Assembly (NCBI RefSeq): GCF_014333525.1 | Contig: NZ_JACSCX010000006.1 | Span: 124,001 to 188,000 of the forward strand | Origin: Hymenobacter puniceus | GTDB lineage: Bacteria > Bacteroidota > Bacteroidia > Cytophagales > Hymenobacteraceae | Length of the DNA stretch: 64,000 nt | Reading direction: 5' to 3' | Shown here: positions 1-8,018 of the stretch, piece by piece | How positions within the stretch are numbered: the first letter of the stretch is position 1 | Layout of the letters: the number at the start of each line of letters is the position of its first letter | Position numbers and translations under genes: made by a program | The notes under the pieces: generated by a model | Told to the model about the DNA's origin: nothing | Database searches by the model: none | The model's input: only the letters and a program-made list of their open reading frames with translations

Positions 1-372
1 GCGGTCCTTTTTTTCCAGCACATCTACCAGGTTCTGGTAGTATTCGTCGCCGTCGATTTCCTTGAGGCCCGCTTTGATGCAGTAATCGGAAATACCCTTT
101 TGCTTAAGCTCCTGCACAATGCGGCGGCGGCCCCACTTCTTGGTGCGGTAGTGGCCGCGCACGTAGGCCTTGGCAAAACGCTCCTCATCCAGCAGCTTTT
201 CGCGGCTCAGGCGGATAATGATTTCGCCTGCCTCATCTTCATCGAGGCCGTACTCGCGCAGCTTGCTTTCCACCTCTTTCTGGGTGCGCTCCTGATAGGC
301 GCAGAAGGCGGCAATCTTCTGCAGGGCTTCGGCGGGCGTATAGAATTTCTTTTTCTTCTCAAACGAGTTCAT
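1..372 (-). CDS. recX: Regulatory protein RecX (partial, C-terminus cut by window edge)
   Basis: RecX proteins bind RecA and modulate its filament and recombinase activity in the cytoplasm. The visible 124 residues begin with a short Lys-rich segment, then a helical repeat with the family pattern of a CAYQERT stretch, a KLREYGL segment, and an LSREKLLDEERFAKAYVRG run followed by GRRRIVQELKQKGI, which is the usual three-helix repeat arrangement of RecX. ATG at 372-370 fits the family N-terminus. The protein runs off the left edge, so roughly the last quarter is missing. It is divergent from the EamA transporter gene; recA is not in the window. Confidence 0.85.
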   Translation of the reverse strand, partial: MNSFEKKKKFYTPAEALQKIAAFCAYQERTQKEVESKLREYGLDEDEAGEIIIRLSREKLLDEERFAKAYVRGHYRTKKWGRRRIVQELKQKGISDYCIKAGLKEIDGDEYYQNLVDVLEKKDR

Positions 373-529
373 AGCGGAAAGCAACGGGCAAAACCAGCCC
401 AACAGGCAGGCAACTTACGACACAGGGGCGGCTTGAATCGTTCGGCTACGCAGAAACAGATGTTCTGCTTTGAGGTTGAATCCCTGCTAACAATTCCAGC
501 CCTCCGCTCTTTCGCCTTTACTTTGCTTC

Positions 530-1414
530 ATGCTTACCCCTGGTATTCGTTACATGCTGCTGAGTACGCTGGCGTTTGCGCTGCTCAATGTATGCGTGAA
601 GCTGCTCGCCCACTTGCCGCCGCTGGAAATTATCTTTTTTCGCTCCACCCTTTCCCTGCTGTTCAGCTACGTAGCGCTACGGCAAGCCAGTGTACGGCCC
701 TGGGGCCAGCCGGGCAGCCGCTGGCATTTACTTTCGCGCGGCACCACGGGGGCACTGGCGCTGGTACTGTACTTCTACACACTCCAGACCATGCCGCTGG
801 CTTCAGCGGTGACCATTCAATATCTGGCGCCCGTTTTCACGGCGGTGCTGGGCATTTTCATTGTCAAGGAAAATGTACGGCCCTGGCAATGGCTATTCTT
901 TCTGGTATCGTTTGGGGGCGTGCTGCTGGTGAAAGGCGTGGACACGCGCATCACACCGCTGTATCTGGCCATGGGCGTGGCTTCGGCTGTATTCTCGGGC
1001 CTTTCCTACAATGCCATCCGGCGGATGGGCGGGCGTGAGCATCCGCTGGTGATTGTGCTGTACTCGCAGCTGGTAGTAGTGCCTTTCAGCGCTGTGTACT
1101 GCCTGCTGCACTGGACTATGCCTCTGGGCTGGCACGAGTGGGGGTTGCTGCTGCTGACGGGCATCTTCACGCAACTCTCGCAGGTGTACAAAACCAAAGC
1201 CTACCAGGCCGGTCCCCTGGCCAGCATCAGCAGCCTCGATTACCTGGGCGTACTGTACGCGTTGGGGCTGGGCTACACGTTTTTCGGCGAAACCTTCGGG
1301 CTTCCCTCCTACCTGGGTATGGCGCTGGTGCTGCTGGGTGTAGCCCTGAACACAGCCTACGCCTACCGTCAGGCGCGACGGCCAATGCCGGTGGTTGAGG
1401 AAGTGGCTGCGTAG
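530..1414 (+). CDS. EamA/DMT-family transporter
   Basis: Predicted inner-membrane drug/metabolite transporter of the DMT superfamily, 294 aa with about ten hydrophobic segments, the standard length for the two-EamA-repeat type. The first repeat covers about residues 5-135 (with the FFRSTLSLLFSYVALR segment typical of EamA helix 2) and the second about 145-280. The substrate cannot be told; relatives export amino acids, purines or other metabolites. It stands alone, divergent from recX, with a near-consensus TTACTTTG box immediately upstream (516-523). The DUF5686 gene follows in the same direction after about 130 bp. Confidence 0.85.
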   Translation: MLTPGIRYMLLSTLAFALLNVCVKLLAHLPPLEIIFFRSTLSLLFSYVALRQASVRPWGQPGSRWHLLSRGTTGALALVLYFYTLQTMPLASAVTIQYLAPVFTAVLGIFIVKENVRPWQWLFFLVSFGGVLLVKGVDTRITPLYLAMGVASAVFSGLSYNAIRRMGGREHPLVIVLYSQLVVVPFSAVYCLLHWTMPLGWHEWGLLLLTGIFTQLSQVYKTKAYQAGPLASISSLDYLGVLYALGLGYTFFGETFGLPSYLGMALVLLGVALNTAYAYRQARRPMPVVEEVAA

Positions 1415-1543
1415 TATCAGTTGCCGAGACCCTTAGTCGAAAATAGCCCTGGCTTGGTCGAAAACAGCCTTAGTTGCTGGCTGTATACAACCGTTGGGCT
1501 ACCTATTCTATCTATCTTGGCGTCGTCTATTTCAACCTGCTTT

Positions 1544-4165
1544 ATGCCGCGTATTTACCTGTTTCTGTTGCTCCTACTGCTTGCCGGCGCTACCCACGGC
1601 GGCGTAGTGCGGGGCCGCGTGGCTGATGCCGCTGGCGCCGGCCTGGCCTTTGCCAACGTGGCTGTGCGCACCACTACCACCAGTACTGCTACCAACGAGC
1701 AGGGCAGCTACCAGCTGCGCCTGCCCGCCGGCCAGTACGAGCTGGTGTTTCAGTACGTCGGCTACAAGCCGCGCATTGAAAGCATCCGTGTCGCCGGCGG
1801 CGACACGGCCCTTATCCTCAACGTGACGCTGGAGCCCGAAAGCTACAAGCTGCGCGAAGTAGTGGTGCGCGCCTCCGACCGCGACCCGGCCTACGCCATC
1901 ATCCAGCAGGCCCAACAGTGGCGGCGCTACCACCGCCGCGAGGTGGCCGCGTTCAAGGCCCGCACCTATATCAAGGCCCTGGCGCGGTTTGTGGAGGTGC
2001 CGGGCAAGATTCTGGGCTTGGTTAAGATTGGGCCCGACATCAAACCGGGCATTTTCTACCTGTCCGAGTCGGTGTCAGAGCTGAGCTTCCGGCAGCCCAA
2101 CGTGGTGCAGGAGCGCATGATTTCCTCCCGAGTGAGCGGCGACGCCAAAGGCATCAGCTTCAACCGGGCCGGGCGCGGCGCGGGCCTCAATTTCTACGAC
2201 AACGTGCTGAAAAGCGGCTTTTCGGAGCGCGGCTTCGTGTCGCCGGTGGCCGATGGGGCTATGCTGTTCTACAAGTACGAGCTGGAAGGCAGCAGCCAGC
2301 AGGGCGGCGTATTGGTGCACAAAATCCGCGTTACGCCGCGCCGCCGCACCGACCCCGTGTTTTCCTCGGGCCACATCTACATCGTGGACGGTACTTGGCG
2401 GCTGCATTCCGTGTCGCTGTACCTCGACAAAAACGCCCAGCTCGACTACGTCGACAGTTTCCACATCGAGCAGCTGTTTGCGCCCGCGCCCGGCCCGTCG
2501 GATGTGTGGGTGATACAGTCGCAGAAGATTACGGTGGGCTTCACGGCCCTCGGCTTCAAGGGCAACGGCTACCTGACGGCGGTGCTCAGCAACTACCGCG
2601 TGCAGCCTACCTACCCCAACCGCCCCGCTCCCACAGCCTTGCCCGCCACGCCTGAGCCCGCCGATGCCCCCGTCACGCGCGAAACCGCCGCCGACATCCG
2701 GCGCCAGAAGCCGCAGCTCGGTGGCCTGAGCCGCGAGGTGCGCCGCCAGGCCAAGCTAGCCGAGCGCGACACCGCTGGCCTAAGCATCGGAAAGCTAAAG
2801 CGTGGCGAGGTGATGCTGGTGGAAAAAGGTGTGAACGAGCGGGATTCCAGCTATTGGGACAGTATCCGCCCGATTCCACTCACCGCGGAAGAGCAAAAAG
2901 ACTACACCGTGAAAGACAGCACCGAAGTGGTGCGCAACTCGCGCCCCTATCAGGATTCGCTGGACCGGGCACGCAACGAGTTTAGTGCCGGTAACCTGCT
3001 CACGGGCTACTTCCACAACAACAGCTTCCGCAAAACCTCCTGGATTGTGCCGCCGGCTTACAACCTCCTGCTCTATAACACAGTGGAAGGCACGGTGCTG
3101 CATCCGCAGGTCACGTTTCGGCAGCGCACCGACGACCGGCGGTTTCATTCTATCACGCCGGCTTTGCGCTACGGCTTCAGCAATAAGCTGCTGAGCCCAA
3201 GCGTATCGGCCGTCTGGCAGCTGCATCCTGTGCGCGTGGCCCAGCTTAGCGGGCAGGTGGGCCGCACCATCGAGAACTTCGACCCTAATACGCAGCTCAC
3301 GCCCATCATTAGCACCACTTACACGCTGCTCAACAATCGCAACTACGCCAAACTCTACCGCCGCGACGGCGCCCGGCTGGGCTATCAGGCCGAGGTGCTG
3401 AACGGCCTGACGCTGGAAGGCACCCTGAGCTACTACGAGCGTCGGGAGCTGGAAAACACCACCATCGACTTGTGGCGCGACCGGGCCGGCGTGGCCTTCA
3501 CGCCCAACGATCCGGTGGCCGAAGAGCTGCCCGGCGGCACCAGCTTCGGCCGCAGCCAGGCACTGGGCTTTGAGCTGGAAGCGTCGTTCCGGCCCGGCCA
3601 GCGCTACATTACCCGCCCCGATGGCAAAATCAACCTGGGCTCGAAGTCGCCGACGTTTACGGCCCTCTGGCGGCAGGGCATCGGCGGCGTACTGGGCTCC
3701 GATGTGCGCTACACGCTACTGGAGGCCGGTATCCGGCAAACCATTGGGCTGGGACTATTAGGCACGAGCAGCTACCGGGTGTCGGCTGGCGGCTTCATAG
3801 GTCAGCCGCAGCTCTCGTTCATGGACTACCGCCACTTCAGCGGCAACCGCACCTACTTTGCCGCCGACTTCAGCCAGTTTCAGCTGCTCGATTACTACCG
3901 CTTCAGCACGCGCAAGTCGTTTCTGGAGGCGCACTTCAACCACCATTTCAACGGCTTTTTCCTCAACAAAATCCCGCTGCTGCGCCAGCTGAAGTGGCAG
4001 GAAGTGGCTTCGCTCAACTACCTTACCACCGCACAGGTGGGCCACTACGTGGAGCTGGGCGTGGGCCTAGAACACGTTTTCAAGGTTGTCCGCGTCGATT
4101 TCTACACCGGCCTGCAGTCGGGCCAGCGCGTGGGCACCGGCCTGCGGGTCGGCATCGGGTTCTAG
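1544..4165 (+). CDS. DUF5686 outer-membrane protein with N-terminal carboxypeptidase-like regulatory domain
   Basis: A large (873 aa) surface protein family typical of Bacteroidota, function unassigned. From the ATG at 1544 there is a clear signal peptide (MPRIYLFLLLLLLAG), then a carboxypeptidase-D regulatory-like beta domain (about residues 20-100, with FANVAVRTTTT and FQYVGYKPRI typical of TonB-associated plug-like modules), then the DUF5686 region; the C-terminal half has alternating aromatic strands and ends in VGIGF, as expected for an outer-membrane barrel. The open frame extends upstream to 1421 but that segment contains a short tandem repeat (TTAGTCGAAAAT / TTGGTCGAAAAC) and no signal peptide, so it was excluded. 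Homologues are often annotated carboxypeptidase-like; no peptidase catalytic site is visible. Confidence 0.85.
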   Translation: MPRIYLFLLLLLLAGATHGGVVRGRVADAAGAGLAFANVAVRTTTTSTATNEQGSYQLRLPAGQYELVFQYVGYKPRIESIRVAGGDTALILNVTLEPESYKLREVVVRASDRDPAYAIIQQAQQWRRYHRREVAAFKARTYIKALARFVEVPGKILGLVKIGPDIKPGIFYLSESVSELSFRQPNVVQERMISSRVSGDAKGISFNRAGRGAGLNFYDNVLKSGFSERGFVSPVADGAMLFYKYELEGSSQQGGVLVHKIRVTPRRRTDPVFSSGHIYIVDGTWRLHSVSLYLDKNAQLDYVDSFHIEQLFAPAPGPSDVWVIQSQKITVGFTALGFKGNGYLTAVLSNYRVQPTYPNRPAPTALPATPEPADAPVTRETAADIRRQKPQLGGLSREVRRQAKLAERDTAGLSIGKLKRGEVMLVEKGVNERDSSYWDSIRPIPLTAEEQKDYTVKDSTEVVRNSRPYQDSLDRARNEFSAGNLLTGYFHNNSFRKTSWIVPPAYNLLLYNTVEGTVLHPQVTFRQRTDDRRFHSITPALRYGFSNKLLSPSVSAVWQLHPVRVAQLSGQVGRTIENFDPNTQLTPIISTTYTLLNNRNYAKLYRRDGARLGYQAEVLNGLTLEGTLSYYERRELENTTIDLWRDRAGVAFTPNDPVAEELPGGTSFGRSQALGFELEASFRPGQRYITRPDGKINLGSKSPTFTALWRQGIGGVLGSDVRYTLLEAGIRQTIGLGLLGTSSYRVSAGGFIGQPQLSFMDYRHFSGNRTYFAADFSQFQLLDYYRFSTRKSFLEAHFNHHFNGFFLNKIPLLRQLKWQEVASLNYLTTAQVGHYVELGVGLEHVFKVVRVDFYTGLQSGQRVGTGLRVGIGF

Positions 4166-4186
4166 CGGCGAGTTAGCGCTCCGGCT

Positions 4187-4371
4187 GTCATTGCGAGGAC
4201 GCAAGCCCCCGCGGGGCAGCACGTTGGTAGCAATAAGGCATAAGCTAGAAAATCAAAGCCCCCGCGGGGTGACACCTGACCCGTATGGATAAGGTGCCGC
4301 CCCGCGGGGGCTTTTGTATTTGCAATGACTGCTGCTACCAATATGCTGCCCCGCCGGGGCTTATGGGCAAT
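4187..4371. repeat. Intergenic block of interleaved inverted repeats (REP-like)
   Basis: Three pairs of matching arms lie between two convergent genes. GTCATTGCGAG at 4187 matches the reverse complement of the TTGCAATGAC at 4320-4329; the arm starting near 4203 (AGCCCC..CGGGGCAGCA, then TTGGTAGCA) reappears inverted at 4334-4362; and a GC-rich hairpin lies in the middle. The pairs are interleaved rather than nested, which suggests two overlapping palindromic elements. The GTCATTGCGAG end resembles the dispersed REP-type repeats of many Bacteroidota. Confidence 0.6.
4255..4315. terminator. Bidirectional rho-independent terminator between convergent genes
   Basis: A 15-bp perfect GC-rich stem (AAAGCCCCCGCGGGG at 4255-4269 paired with 4300-4314), extended by a CACC/GGTG pairing inside the loop, followed by TTTTGTATTTG on the plus strand and by a T-rich run on the minus strand. 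It sits between the ends of the DUF5686 gene and the oppositely oriented DUF4834 gene. Confidence 0.7.
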
Positions 4372-4376
4372 TACGG

Positions 4377-4673
4377 CTACTTCACCTCCTCGAAATCCAC
4401 GTATTCGCCGCCCTTAAACTCTTTAGGCTCGTCTTTTTTCTGACGCGGCGTAGGTGGCACGTAGTCGATGTGGACCTGGCCGGGCGCCTCTCGGCCAGGC
4501 GTTGGAGGCGGTGCGGCGCCGCCGAATGGAGCCCCGCCGAACTGCTGCGCGTGGCGGCGGGCTTGCTTCTGCAGAAAGCCCACCACCAAATACCGCATCA
4601 GCAGCGGCAGCACAAAGCGCACGACCAACGACAGAACCAGAAAAATCAGCAGGATTTTGATAAACATGGACAA
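4377..4673 (-). CDS. DUF4834-family small membrane protein
   Basis: A 98-aa protein with one or two N-terminal membrane segments (FIKILLIFLVLSLVVRFVLP, then LLMRYLVVGFLQKQ) followed by a Gly/Pro-rich linker and an acidic tail that ends in EYVDFEEVK. This arrangement and the terminal (D/E)YVDFEEV stretch are typical of the DUF4834 family of Bacteroidota, whose function is unknown. Two Met codons (4673 and 4667) are possible starts. The FkbM methyltransferase gene lies just upstream on the same strand (about 8 bp gap), so the two are probably co-transcribed. Confidence 0.75.
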   Translation of the reverse strand: MSMFIKILLIFLVLSLVVRFVLPLLMRYLVVGFLQKQARRHAQQFGGAPFGGAAPPPTPGREAPGQVHIDYVPPTPRQKKDEPKEFKGGEYVDFEEVK

Positions 4674-4681
4674 GCCGGGAA

Positions 4682-5428
4682 TTAGGCGAACTGGAAGTAG
4701 AAATCGGCCGTGACGGTGCTGTTTAGCTGGGTTTCAGTGCACGGCACCAACTCAGAACGCGCCGACAGCACAAATGGTTTGTAGCCTAGTGCGGCGAGGG
4801 TAGTCACCACGGCGCGGCGGTTTTCCAGGCCATTGAGCTCGGTCTGGATGAGGGGCCGGAACCGTCGTAGCGTGTCTTGCATGTTGGCAAACACCACGTG
4901 CTCGAAGCCTTCCACGTCGCACTTCACAAAGTCGAGGCGCGGCAAGTGGGCCAGCAGGTCGTCGGGCACGCGCATGGGCACTTCGTAGGTGCGGGCGTAG
5001 TGCTCGTTGGGGTTGCTGGACGCCACCTTGGTCATGCCGTGGTGGAGCAGGCCGTTGCGCTCAGGCGTGCCCATCTGCACGGTGGTATTCTCGCTGCCCA
5101 GCGCGTAGGGCAGCAGTGTGAGGTTACTGATGCCGCTGCGCTTCACGTTGTCCTGCCAGATGGCTTGGAAATCCGGAATCGGCTCGACGGCCAGCACCTG
5201 CCCCTCTGGTCCCACCAGCCGCGAAAGTGCTACCGAGTAGTACCCTAGATTTGCGCCGATATCAAGGCACACAAAACCCGGCTTAATGATCTGCTGCAGG
5301 AAAAACAGCTCCGGGTATTTCTGCCGGCCCCAGCCCGCGCCCACCAACCGCAGGTACACGCCGCTCACGAGACGAATGTAGCGCTCGAAGCCAAGCGTGC
5401 GGACCAGAAGTTTGCGGAGTGCTTTCAT
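4682..5428 (-). CDS. FkbM-family SAM-dependent methyltransferase
   Basis: A 248-aa predicted methyltransferase of the FkbM family, which O-methylates sugars or polyketides; the actual substrate is unknown. The SAM-binding region shows VCLDIGANLGYYSVALSR (motif I) and VLAVEPIPDFQAIW, and further on the FVKCDVEGFE motif that marks FkbM proteins. The ATG at 5428 was chosen because the upstream in-frame extension to 5494 has no family similarity. A CATCTTTG sequence on the minus strand at 5437-5444 is one base from the Bacteroidota -7 box. It may belong to surface glycan or lipid modification, but no glycosyltransferase neighbours are present. Confidence 0.8.
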   Translation of the reverse strand: MKALRKLLVRTLGFERYIRLVSGVYLRLVGAGWGRQKYPELFFLQQIIKPGFVCLDIGANLGYYSVALSRLVGPEGQVLAVEPIPDFQAIWQDNVKRSGISNLTLLPYALGSENTTVQMGTPERNGLLHHGMTKVASSNPNEHYARTYEVPMRVPDDLLAHLPRLDFVKCDVEGFEHVVFANMQDTLRRFRPLIQTELNGLENRRAVVTTLAALGYKPFVLSARSELVPCTETQLNSTVTADFYFQFA

Positions 5429-5547
5429 AGGAAACGCAAAGATGCCGGAAAGGTGGGAAATGCGGCGTGGTCTTTTACAGACGCTTATCACCATACAAAC
5501 TGCTACTAGCCGCCAACAGCATTCTGCGCAAAAAACACAACCAATAG

Positions 5548-5579
5548 TTGCGCAGGTTTCCGCCGGCTTTCTATCTTTG
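5548..5579 (+). promoter_or_regulatory. Bacteroidota-type promoter of tRNA-Thr
   Basis: TTG at 5548-5550 as -33 element, a 21-nt spacer, and TATCTTTG at 5572-5579, which is an exact match to the TAnnTTTG -7 box used by the primary sigma factor of Bacteroidota. The tRNA begins 31 nt after the box. Confidence 0.75.
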
Positions 5580-5610
5580 CTGCCCCCGACGGATATGCCG
5601 CCGCGGAAAT

Positions 5611-5683
5611 GCCTGTTTAGCTCAGTTGGTAGAGCAGCTCATTCGTAATGAGCAGGTCGTTGGTTCGAGTCCAATAACAGGCT
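5611..5683 (+). tRNA. tRNA-Thr (anticodon CGT)
   Basis: Full cloverleaf by eye: acceptor GCCTGTT (5611-5617) pairs with AACAGGC (5676-5682); D-arm GCTC..GAGC; anticodon stem GCTCA/TGAGC with loop TTCGTAA, giving anticodon CGT (Thr, ACG codons); T-arm GTTGG/CCAAT with TTCGAGT loop. The discriminator base is T and CCA is not encoded. The gene sits alone between a promoter and a terminator. Confidence 0.95.
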
Positions 5684-5692
5684 CACGCACAG

Positions 5693-5746
5693 AGAAAACC
5701 CGGAATTTCACTTGGCTGATGACAGCAGTGAGGTTCCGGGTTTTCT
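5693..5746. terminator. Terminator shared by tRNA-Thr and the convergent GH65 gene
   Basis: Perfect 13-bp stem AGAAAACCCGGAA (5693-5705) with TTCCGGGTTTTCT (5734-5746); T-rich on both strands. It starts 10 nt after the tRNA and lies about 80 nt past the stop of the minus-strand GH65 gene, so it can end transcription from both sides. Confidence 0.7.
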
Positions 5747-5828
5747 GCGTTTTCAGTTAGGTGAAGTTCAGCTGGCGCACATCATTTCGGAAGTTGATGC
5801 TGGCGGGCTTTTAAAGCAGCGGAAAGGT

Positions 5829-7892
5829 CTAGCGGTTTGTCGTGTAGGTTTTGTTTTGCCCGCCCACGCCGGTAATCTTCACCGATTGCCAGCCGGTGGG
5901 CAACGTGGTTTTGCTTTGGGTGATGCCCGTGGGGGTGATATTCAGGCCGCCAAAACCCATGAGCACAGCCTGCAGCACGCCGCCCGCGCCGGTGGCAAAG
6001 TAGGGGTTGGTGCCGCCCTTAGTTTCGGCGATGACGCGGAACGGCGGCAGCAGGTTAGGCACGTAGGAGTCCTGAAAGAAGTGGCGGGCCTTGTCGGCGT
6101 TGCCGAGGCGGGCGTGCAGCAGCGCGAAGATGGCCTGCGTCATGGCCGGCGTGCCTTCGTTCGGGACGCGGGTTTCATAGTATTCCAGGTCTTTGCGAAC
6201 CTGAGCCGGGGCCGTGATGACGCCCAGCGGGTAAGCCAGCAGGTTCACGTCGCCCTGCTTGATACCCTCGCCGTTGTAAGTGGCGTGCTCCCGCGTGACG
6301 CCGTCGGGAAACTGCAGAATCGGGATGTTGCGGGCCACCAGCTGCCAATCGGCGTTGGCGGGCAGATTCAGGAGCTTGGCGGCGGCGGCGGCGTTTTGCA
6401 GGTTCACGCGGGCGGCAGCGTTGGTGAAGGCATTGTTGTCCACATTCTCAGCCCACTCATCGGCCGCCACCACGTTCTTGATGTCGTAGTGGCCGGGGCC
6501 GTTGCGCTCCACGCGGCTAGCCCAGAAGTCGGCGGTAGCCTGGAGGATGGGCCAGCCTTTTTCGCGCAGCCACACCTTATCTTGCGTCACGCAGTAGTAC
6601 TGCCAGGCGGCCAACGCCACGTCGGCGGTTATGTGGTGCTCGAACGGGCCGCTCAAAGCCCACACCGGCGTTTCTTCTACGCCCGTATCGGCGCTTTCCC
6701 AGGGGTACATGGCGCCCTGATAGCCATGGGCAAAGGCATTTCGGCGGGCCGCTTCGAGGCGCCGGAACCGGTATTCCACCAACGATTTGGCAATGTCGGG
6801 GTGCAGTACCAGCAGCGCCGGGAACATCCACAGGTCACTGTCCCAGAACACGTGGCCGTTGTAGCCCAGCCCCGAAAGGCCCATCGGCGAGGGGGAGTAG
6901 TCTGTACCGGCCCGGGAAAAGCTGTAGAGGTGGTATAGCATGCTGTGCACGTCCTGCTGGGCCTGAGCGTCGCCGGTTATCTGAATGTCGCTTTGCCAGA
7001 GTTCGTCCCAAGCCTTGTTGTGGAAGGCCAGCAGCCGCTCGCGGCCTTCCAGCCGGGCGAAGATGGTAAGGCGCTCGGCTTCGTTCAGGGGGTCCTGATG
7101 ATGGGCCGAGGTGATGCTGGAGCCCGCCACGGCGTAGGCGTAGGTTTGGCCGGCCTTCAGGGCTTTACTAAATTTCATCAGGTGCTGGTTGCTGTCCCAC
7201 ATTTCGTGGATAACGCGCGGCTCCTGCCCATGCGGCTCGCCAAACAGAAAGCTGGTGGACGCGCACAGCTGCAGCCGCCCGGTGCTGCTCTTGGCCGACG
7301 ACGTGAGCAAGCTCAGCGTGGCGTGCGGTCGGTCGATTTCGTTGTAGTAATTCTGCACGTCGCGCAGGGCGTCGGGCGCATCCATCACGCTGGCCGCCGC
7401 AATGCTCACGTCCTTTTTCGCCGTCACCGACACATCGAGCAGCACGGTGTAGGGCAGTTGGCGCAGGGCGTAGTACGTGTACTTGATAGTGGCCTTGTCG
7501 GCGTAGTCGAAGGTGGTGGTGAGCGAGGCGTGACGCATGTCCAGCTCCTGCCGGAAGTTGGTGGCGTCGCGGCCCGACAGGCGGCGGCCGTCCACTTCCA
7601 GATACATATTCAGCAGGTTGAAGCTGTTGAGGAAGTTGCTGACCCGGCCCCGACCGTACTGGTCGTAGGCGCCAGCCAGCACCACGCTCTTCACCTGAAA
7701 CGGCTCCGGCGACGACACAATTCCCAACATGCCATTGGCCACGGTGGCGCCATAATAGCTGCGTGGATCAATGGTAGCCGCCGTGATGCGCCAAGGGTCG
7801 GGCGGCGTGGTTTGGGCTACAGTGGGCCTTACGGCGGTGGATAGCAGCAGCGTTAGCGCAGCAAAGAGCAGATTCGGAAGATGGATGGACAT
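5829..7892 (-). CDS. Secreted glycoside hydrolase family 65 protein
   Basis: A 687-aa (alpha/alpha)6-barrel GH65 enzyme. The start at 7892 gives a signal peptide (hydrophobic LLFAALTLLLSTA, AQ cleavage site near residue 27), so the protein leaves the cytoplasm. Family signatures are GYNGHVFWDSDLWMFP (about 343-358) and AADEWAENVDNNAFTN (about 476-491); Glu479 aligns with the GH65 general acid. GH65 contains cytosolic disaccharide phosphorylases and extracytoplasmic hydrolases (acid trehalase, protein-glucosylgalactosylhydroxylysine glucosidase); the GHVFWD.D.WMFP form and the signal peptide point to the hydrolase branch. This is the last gene of the utilization locus, 126 bp after the GH13 gene. 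The alpha-glucosidic substrate is unknown. Confidence 0.85.
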   Translation of the reverse strand: MSIHLPNLLFAALTLLLSTAVRPTVAQTTPPDPWRITAATIDPRSYYGATVANGMLGIVSSPEPFQVKSVVLAGAYDQYGRGRVSNFLNSFNLLNMYLEVDGRRLSGRDATNFRQELDMRHASLTTTFDYADKATIKYTYYALRQLPYTVLLDVSVTAKKDVSIAAASVMDAPDALRDVQNYYNEIDRPHATLSLLTSSAKSSTGRLQLCASTSFLFGEPHGQEPRVIHEMWDSNQHLMKFSKALKAGQTYAYAVAGSSITSAHHQDPLNEAERLTIFARLEGRERLLAFHNKAWDELWQSDIQITGDAQAQQDVHSMLYHLYSFSRAGTDYSPSPMGLSGLGYNGHVFWDSDLWMFPALLVLHPDIAKSLVEYRFRRLEAARRNAFAHGYQGAMYPWESADTGVEETPVWALSGPFEHHITADVALAAWQYYCVTQDKVWLREKGWPILQATADFWASRVERNGPGHYDIKNVVAADEWAENVDNNAFTNAAARVNLQNAAAAAKLLNLPANADWQLVARNIPILQFPDGVTREHATYNGEGIKQGDVNLLAYPLGVITAPAQVRKDLEYYETRVPNEGTPAMTQAIFALLHARLGNADKARHFFQDSYVPNLLPPFRVIAETKGGTNPYFATGAGGVLQAVLMGFGGLNITPTGITQSKTTLPTGWQSVKITGVGGQNKTYTTNR

Positions 7893-8018
7893 TGAGCGGG
7901 TGGGAAAGGATGGCAAGGAGAGAAGCAATTCGAAGTAGGATACGGGTATCGTCCCCGCCCGTCGTTTGCACCATTGCAACGATTCTGTTCAATAGCGGGC
8001 GGGGGCAAGCTCCGCGCC

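Noticed and set aside
100..1038. Plus-strand 312-aa open frame over recX and the EamA gene
   Set aside because: It is antisense to recX and out of frame with the EamA gene; no known motif and mixed composition typical of GC-rich shadow frames.
1421..1543. 41-residue extension of the DUF5686 protein
   Set aside because: Includes a short tandem repeat and no signal peptide, whereas the internal Met at 1544 directly precedes one.
5611..5683. tRNA-Thr as an integration site
   Set aside because: No duplicated tRNA 3' end or integrase gene was seen in the following region.
5712..6938. Long plus-strand frame of 408 aa opposite the GH65 gene
   Set aside because: Shadow of GH65 in a GC-rich gene; His/Gly/Val-rich composition and no recognisable domain.
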